The notes under the pieces are model-generated. The model did no database searches and was not told the origin of the DNA. It saw only the letters and a program-made list of their open reading frames with translations. From Thermincola carboxydiphila (GTDB taxonomy: Bacteria; Bacillota; Thermincolia; Thermincolales; UBA2595): 64,000 bases of DNA. A program made the position numbers and the translations under genes. Below, piece by piece: positions 59,831 to 64,000 of this stretch; the first letter of the stretch is position 1, and every line of letters starts with the position of its first letter. The DNA is taken from assembly GCA_016841045.1 (NCBI GenBank), contig JAENZX010000001.1:81541-145540 (forward strand), given 5' to 3'.

Positions 59831-60337
59831 TTAAGCCTCCTCTCCGGCAATAAACCTTGTCAGGAAATCCTTTTTCCTGCTTTTATCAAATTCATTAACT
59901 TCTGTAAATTTTATGGCCTTTGTCGGACAAGCCTTTACGCAAGCCGGATTATGCCCTTTTGAGAGACATTGGTCACATTTGACTGCCTTTCTGGTATTCT
60001 CACTGGGGACAATAACGCCATATGGACAGACCATAACACACATCCAACAACCTACACACTTTTCCTCCTGGTTTAAAACCAAGCCCGTCGTTTCATCAAT
60101 CCGCATGGCACCGGTCATGCAGGCGGTTACACACTTTGGTTCCCGGCACTGCCTGCACTGCACCGGAATGTTTACCGTGTTCTCCGTATTAGTCTCAACA
60201 CTTACCCTTCTAACGGGTCGTTCCCCTTTTAATACGGCACTGATAATTTCCCCGCTTTCCGAATGAACAGTACTGCATGCCAGTTCACATGACTTGCAGC
60301 CAATACACCGTTCTGTTTTAACCAGTATCTGTTTCAC
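59831..60337 (-). CDS. cooF: CooF-like polyferredoxin
   Basis: A 168-aa iron-sulfur electron carrier with four cluster motifs: CIGCKSCELAC, CRQCREPKCVTAC, CVGCWMCVMVC and CDQCLSKGHNPACVKAC. It accepts electrons from CooS. GTG start at 60337 behind AAGGGGGG. First gene of the operon; its upstream region holds a CooA-type operator and a TACAAT -10 box. Confidence 0.94.
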   Translation of the reverse strand: MKQILVKTERCIGCKSCELACSTVHSESGEIISAVLKGERPVRRVSVETNTENTVNIPVQCRQCREPKCVTACMTGAMRIDETTGLVLNQEEKCVGCWMCVMVCPYGVIVPSENTRKAVKCDQCLSKGHNPACVKACPTKAIKFTEVNEFDKSRKKDFLTRFIAGEEA

Positions 60338-60386
60338 TTATTTCCCCCCTTCTTGTATTCTATATGACGCTTTACATCTAATAATA

Positions 60387-60392
60387 ATTGTA
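60387..60392 (-). promoter_or_regulatory. Candidate -10 box of the cooF promoter
   Basis: TACAAT on the minus strand, with no good -35. If transcription starts near 60380, the CooA-type site centre (60421.5) lies at about -41.5, the class II activation position. Confidence 0.5.
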
Positions 60393-60401
60393 AATTAAAA
60401 A

Positions 60402-60426
60402 CGGCGGGATTTCTGTCATCCCGCCG
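60402..60426 (-). terminator. Terminator of the CooA-like regulator gene
   Basis: Minus strand: CGGCGGGAT-GACAGAA-ATCCCGCCG then TTTTTAATTT, 26 bp after the regulator stop. Its 5' arm overlaps the CooA-type operator. Confidence 0.85.
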
Positions 60427-60429
60427 ACA
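60414..60429. promoter_or_regulatory. CooA-type operator TGTCA-N6-CGACA
   Basis: TGTCA-TCCCGC-CGACA matches exactly the consensus known for Rhodospirillum CooA, and lies between a CooA-like gene and cooF. Confidence 0.75.
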
Positions 60430-60451
60430 TTTTTTGAAGTTGATTTAAAGT

Positions 60452-61093
60452 TTAACTCATCCCAATAAGCTTATCTATGTTCTTAACAACATAATTCTTT
60501 TTGTTTACTGAAATGATCCCTATCGCTTCAAAGCGTTTTAGAATGGTAGTTACTGTCTGCCGTGAACTGCTTATAATACCGGCAATTTCTTCATGAGTTA
60601 ATCCCAGGTAAAATTCTATTCCTTTCTCGGTGCGAACACCTTTTTCTCTTGCTGTTTTTAACAGCAATGAAGCAAGTCTGGAGTTAACTTCTTTAAAAGC
60701 AAGATTAAGCAGGGCATCATTTGTGTTTTTCAGGATGATTCCCAGGATTTTAAACAGACTGACAGATAGTTCCGGAGTCTTCATTAAAATCTTTCTGAAT
60801 CCCTCGGAACTTATATAAAGAATTTCTGCTGGTTCGAGAACTGTTGCATTTGCTTCTGAATGCAGGCTGTACATGTCACCAGGATCTAAAATGGTAACGA
60901 TTATCTCCTTACCTTCTGGTGACAGGTAGGAAATCTTAACACGTCCGGATTTAACAAGGTAAATATAGTCTTGATAAGAATTCTCGAAACTGATTTGCTC
61001 CTTCTTAGCAAAACACGAACTCGAAAAGCAGTCCAAAATTTGAGTTATTTCACTTTCAGACATTCCCTGAAAAATTTTAAACTGTTTGAACAT
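60452..61093 (-). CDS. Crp/Fnr-family regulator, CooA-like (possible CO sensor)
   Basis: A 213-aa protein with an N-terminal cyclic-nucleotide-fold domain and a C-terminal winged HTH (LTHEEIAGIISSSRQTVTTI). Alignment by eye to Rhodospirillum CooA: GDMYSLHSEA matches GDMFCMHSGC, so heme ligand His77 is kept (H78 here) while Cys75 is Ser76. In the recognition helix the position that is Glu in CRP is Gln (Q179), as in CooA (Q178), which fits a TGTCA half-site. It sits directly upstream of cooF-cooS with its own terminator. Heme binding is not proven. Confidence 0.85.
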   Translation of the reverse strand: MFKQFKIFQGMSESEITQILDCFSSSCFAKKEQISFENSYQDYIYLVKSGRVKISYLSPEGKEIIVTILDPGDMYSLHSEANATVLEPAEILYISSEGFRKILMKTPELSVSLFKILGIILKNTNDALLNLAFKEVNSRLASLLLKTAREKGVRTEKGIEFYLGLTHEEIAGIISSSRQTVTTILKRFEAIGIISVNKKNYVVKNIDKLIGMS

Positions 61094-61190
61094 ATCTTGT
61101 TCCTCTTATATCCTGTATTCTCAAGCCTATATTTATATTTTAATTCATCCTTCTGTTTGAGACAACATCCTTTATAGGTTCCTATTAACA

Positions 61191-62597
61191 TTAATCAACT
61201 CCCGGATACGATTTAGATGCAAGGAAATAGGCAAATCTTATTGGATTTGCGTGAACCTGTTGTATAAGGTTCTGGTCAAGCAGCCGTTTCAGACTAACCT
61301 TCAGGGGCTTGGCATTGACCTCAATAACCCATACTTTTCCCTGAGCATCAATACCCATATCTAATCCAAGTTCTCCACAGCAGCCATAGTGTTGTTCAAT
61401 AATCCGGCAGATTCTGAAGGCTGTATTTGTTATTTTTGAAGCAATACCACCGGGCACGTCTTCATCCTGATTAAAAACAGTTTTTAGGGCTTGAGGCAAA
61501 CTAACCACTCTTCCACCGCTCCGGGGACTGGTAATAATACTTCGGGGTGCAGCAACACGAACAGCTATTCCTCCAATAATCCATGTGCCGTTAATATCTT
61601 TTTGACAAAGTACTCTCATGTCAAACTTTCTACCTTTATACCTGGCTAACGGTATTTCCTCCTGAATTATGTATCCTCCGCCCCTTTCAAAATAGGGCTC
61701 AAATAGTTCATCTAGCTTCTTAAGGCTGTCAATCTTGAAAACCTCATTAGCTTTAGGTCCACGATGTCTAATTGTAAATCCTCCGGAGGGACTGCAGCCT
61801 ATTGTGTATATTCCCGTACCTTTGCTCAGTCCATCCGGCTTCAAATAAACCCGGCCTGGTTTACGTAATAACTTTTTTAATTTCTCTGGATCCGAATGTG
61901 GCATGGTTTTAGGTAAACAATCCCTAATATCCGAATAAGTTCGTAATATCTCATAAGTTTCCCACTTTCTAAGCTTGGGCATAGCGTTAAAGACTGTAAC
62001 TTCTGGGATATCCGCAAGGCGCGAGCGTAATTCATATCCGTCTGTCTTTCCACTGGCTCCAAAGCATCTGTCATAAATCACAGTCGGAATCGGTAATATC
62101 CTGGAAACCCATTTTTCATCTAATGCATCTTCTTGCAGCATCCATCCTTTAACCTGACGATGTTCCCATAAGATATCTTCTAAGCTAAAGAAACAATAAA
62201 TTGCGTTCAGTTCTTTACATGTTCTTATGTATTTATAAAAGTTCTTATTTTTACAAATACCCTGAGCTAAATTTTCAGTCTCCCAATTAGAAACAAAGAC
62301 TCCAATTAAAGGTCCGAATATTATATTCTTCTGTCGTACTAATACCTGTATGTTTTTATTGTATGGTACAGAAAGTTGTTGAAGTATTTCGCTAGATACA
62401 AGCAACTTTTTAAAAGGGCCTTCAGAAGGCTTCGTTTTTATATTTGAGAAAATAGCGGAAATACCGAAGCTTAAACATACACTAGAATGCTTAGCTAACT
62501 CCGAGAGAGCCGACCTGTCTACTTTAACCGAACAAAAAGCTTGGGAATCGTCATTTTCCGATAGTACTTTTATTTCACCTTCTTTAATCCCGGTCAA
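61191..62597 (-). CDS. YheC/YheD-family ATP-grasp spore protein
   Basis: A 468-aa protein. The N-terminal about 200 residues carry WMLQEDALDEKWVSRILPIP and VIYDRCF. The ATP-grasp follows: VYLKPDGLSKGTGIYTIGCS, then GGGYIIQEEIPLARYKGRKF, DMRVLCQKD and GELGLDMGIDAQGKVWVIEV. This family is associated with the endospore coat in bacilli and clostridia. Divergent from a second family member at 62737. Confidence 0.9.
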   Translation of the reverse strand: MTGIKEGEIKVLSENDDSQAFCSVKVDRSALSELAKHSSVCLSFGISAIFSNIKTKPSEGPFKKLLVSSEILQQLSVPYNKNIQVLVRQKNIIFGPLIGVFVSNWETENLAQGICKNKNFYKYIRTCKELNAIYCFFSLEDILWEHRQVKGWMLQEDALDEKWVSRILPIPTVIYDRCFGASGKTDGYELRSRLADIPEVTVFNAMPKLRKWETYEILRTYSDIRDCLPKTMPHSDPEKLKKLLRKPGRVYLKPDGLSKGTGIYTIGCSPSGGFTIRHRGPKANEVFKIDSLKKLDELFEPYFERGGGYIIQEEIPLARYKGRKFDMRVLCQKDINGTWIIGGIAVRVAAPRSIITSPRSGGRVVSLPQALKTVFNQDEDVPGGIASKITNTAFRICRIIEQHYGCCGELGLDMGIDAQGKVWVIEVNAKPLKVSLKRLLDQNLIQQVHANPIRFAYFLASKSYPGVD

Positions 62598-62736
62598 TTA
62601 AACCACCACCACTTTAGTTTAGAGGCATAGTTATCAGTAAGTCCTTTATTCTATCTTATGGAAATCTATTTACAAGGTGACACATCCTCTTTACTCGGTA
62701 GAATATAATACACAAAAATTTAAGGAGAAATCTATC

Positions 62737-64000
62737 ATGATTAATGAATCGGGTCCGTTAATTGGGTATTTTATTTCAATAAATAAAATTAAAGAACTAA
62801 AATCAGGAATCTTTGACTCTGTCTACGAAACAATTATGGACTGTACCAAAACTCTGGGTGGAAAAGCGTTTCTATTCTCAATTGATGACATTGATTGGTC
62901 TAATGAGTTAGTAACCGGTTACACTTACAGTTCCAAAGATCCCGGGGTACTGCTATCTCATAAATACGCAATCCCCCGTGTCATTAATAACCGTTGTTTC
63001 GGATCTGGCAGTACAAACCAGATTAAACAACTTCTCTCAGGAATTAATTCAAAACAAAATATAATTGTACCCAGCCCAGGAATTCTTAAAACTCAAAATT
63101 GGACCAATTTACCGGCTTACAGGTCTAAACCCGCACAAATTTTGGGCTGTCCCATAAAAGCCAGGATCCTTATACAAAGGGATTATCGTGGCATATGGCA
63201 GCATTCAGCCGGGGTTATCAGTCTTAACTCGCAGAAAACCGGACAAAAGATAAGGGGCTATTTTAGAAACTACCCCCTAGACTGCGGCCTTCAGGAGGCT
63301 TTCCCGTCTGAACATCAAAAAGTCAAACTAGATCTGATTAAACAGGCTACTGAAGCAGCCGAGAAATTGGGCATGGGTTTACCAGCTCTGGCAGAACTTG
63401 AGGTTCGCTTTAACATAGACCGTGAAGGTTTTGGCCAGATTACAAAGGTATATGAAAGGCCACTGAAAAAATATGCAATTGGTTTTAAAGGGTCAACCTC
63501 AGCATATCTGGCTATCAACCGCCCATTGCATTACTGTTTTAAGTTGGCTGGATATCCTCTTAAGGAAGAACCCCGGCCAATGTTAACTCAGTCTGCTAAT
63601 AGTCCTCTAATCGGAATATTTGAAGAGTTATGGGAAATTGAGGATTTTAAATCACAAAGAGTAGGAACCTATCAACATCTTTTAGCCAGAGCAAGCGCTG
63701 AACTAGGCTGCATTACATACCATTTTTCAATAAATGAATTAAGAGGAACCAATTGTATTGAGGGATGGTATTACGATACTAAACAGGAAAAATGGCTTCA
63801 GAAAGAGTTTCCATGGCCGCAGGTTTTATATGATAGAGCCACTTTCCCTTACGCTTCACAAAGAGAAAAAGCAAAAGAATTCCGCCGAATTTTAAAGCGT
63901 TTTGGCAGGACAATATTTTTAAATACCAGGTCCGTCTTTGGAAAGGGTTATACAAGTGACATTCTGGGTAAAATGCCGTTTTTGAACAAATATCTGCCTT
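62737..64000 (+). CDS. Double-domain YheC/YheD-like protein, 3' end outside the window
   Basis: At least 421 residues. Starts MINESGPLIGYFISINKIKE at ATG 62737 behind AAGGAGA. The first about 280 residues look like a YheC/YheD unit lacking the ATP-binding lysine region, with ARILIQRDYRGIWQHSAGV and GLPALAELEVRFNIDREGFG retained. A second unit then begins (SPLIGIFEELWEIEDFKSQR, EGWYYDTKQEKW, FPWPQVLYDRATF) and runs to the edge. The fusion is unusual; the frame stays open to base 64000. Function presumably in spore assembly. Confidence 0.82.
   Translation, partial: MINESGPLIGYFISINKIKELKSGIFDSVYETIMDCTKTLGGKAFLFSIDDIDWSNELVTGYTYSSKDPGVLLSHKYAIPRVINNRCFGSGSTNQIKQLLSGINSKQNIIVPSPGILKTQNWTNLPAYRSKPAQILGCPIKARILIQRDYRGIWQHSAGVISLNSQKTGQKIRGYFRNYPLDCGLQEAFPSEHQKVKLDLIKQATEAAEKLGMGLPALAELEVRFNIDREGFGQITKVYERPLKKYAIGFKGSTSAYLAINRPLHYCFKLAGYPLKEEPRPMLTQSANSPLIGIFEELWEIEDFKSQRVGTYQHLLARASAELGCITYHFSINELRGTNCIEGWYYDTKQEKWLQKEFPWPQVLYDRATFPYASQREKAKEFRRILKRFGRTIFLNTRSVFGKGYTSDILGKMPFLNKYLP

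Noticed and set aside
1-64000. tRNA, rRNA or prophage genes
   Set aside because: I saw no tRNA cloverleaf, rRNA segment, integrase or phage structural gene in the window.

Overview
The window reads as a chromosome segment of a strictly anaerobic, endospore-forming, low-to-mid GC Firmicute of the Clostridia, probably a Peptococcaceae-like acetogen or carboxydotroph. The reasons are acetyl-CoA synthase beside a CO dehydrogenase, a second CooS with CooF, a fused MetF/MetV reductase, an S-layer (SLH) protein, YheC/YheD spore proteins and YjcZ-like microproteins, with strong Shine-Dalgarno sites and frequent TTG/GTG starts. The species cannot be named from sequence alone.

Layout. 1-311: 5' end of pyruvate formate-lyase. 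0.4-1.6 kb: an XRE regulator divergent from a small membrane protein, with two mirrored promoter/operators. 1.8-17.4 kb: a molybdenum/tungsten region. An eight-gene minus-strand operon (SLH protein, membrane-anchored Ig-like protein, FecBCD-type ABC transporter, TiaS-like protein, 90-aa Cys protein, MOT1-type permease) starts behind a Moco/Tuco-like riboswitch. It is followed by a truncated TiaS-like copy, a metallophosphoesterase, a ModE split into two genes, tupABC and an HTH-PBP regulator. The riboswitch operon and the tup operon carry near-identical promoters with arrays of 10-bp repeats. 17.7-20.6 kb: two methylenetetrahydrofolate reductases. 21.1-25 kb: HPP protein, NrfA, NrfH and Hcp (nitrite/hydroxylamine reduction). 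25.3-34 kb: serine hydrolase, DUF1858, an SBF transporter and a Cys-rich protein behind CsoR-like operators, FHA regulator, DUF4173, a 210-bp palindromic element, and a Mn riboswitch with TerC and DedA-like genes.

34.2-38.5 kb: acsB-cooS, behind a leader of about 500 nt. 39-48.9 kb: tandem YnfA proteins, a methyltransferase, then a Fur-boxed FTR1-P19-DUF2318-FtsX-FtsX-ABC iron locus ending in a small diheme lipoprotein and a flavodoxin remnant, and a Fur-boxed DUF3793 gene. 49-53.8 kb: TPP-riboswitch thiamine operon thiG-thiH-thiE(ThiD2 fusion)-thiC-thiS. 54.3-56.2 kb: chemotaxis receptor. 56.7-61.1 kb: cooF-cooS-FAD oxidoreductase operon preceded by a CooA-like regulator and an exact TGTCA-N6-CGACA site. 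61.2-64 kb: two divergent YheC/YheD ATP-grasp spore proteins, the second a double-domain form cut by the window end.

Working together: CO and one-carbon metabolism (cooS x2, acsB, metF, cooF, FAD oxidoreductase) depends on metals, which the Mo/W, Fe and Mn loci supply. The nrf/hcp block handles nitrogen oxides. The most interesting points are the CooA-like regulon with its operator inside a terminator arm, the duplicated promoter with phased repeats on both metal operons, and the riboswitch-led surface-protein/ABC/MOT1 operon.
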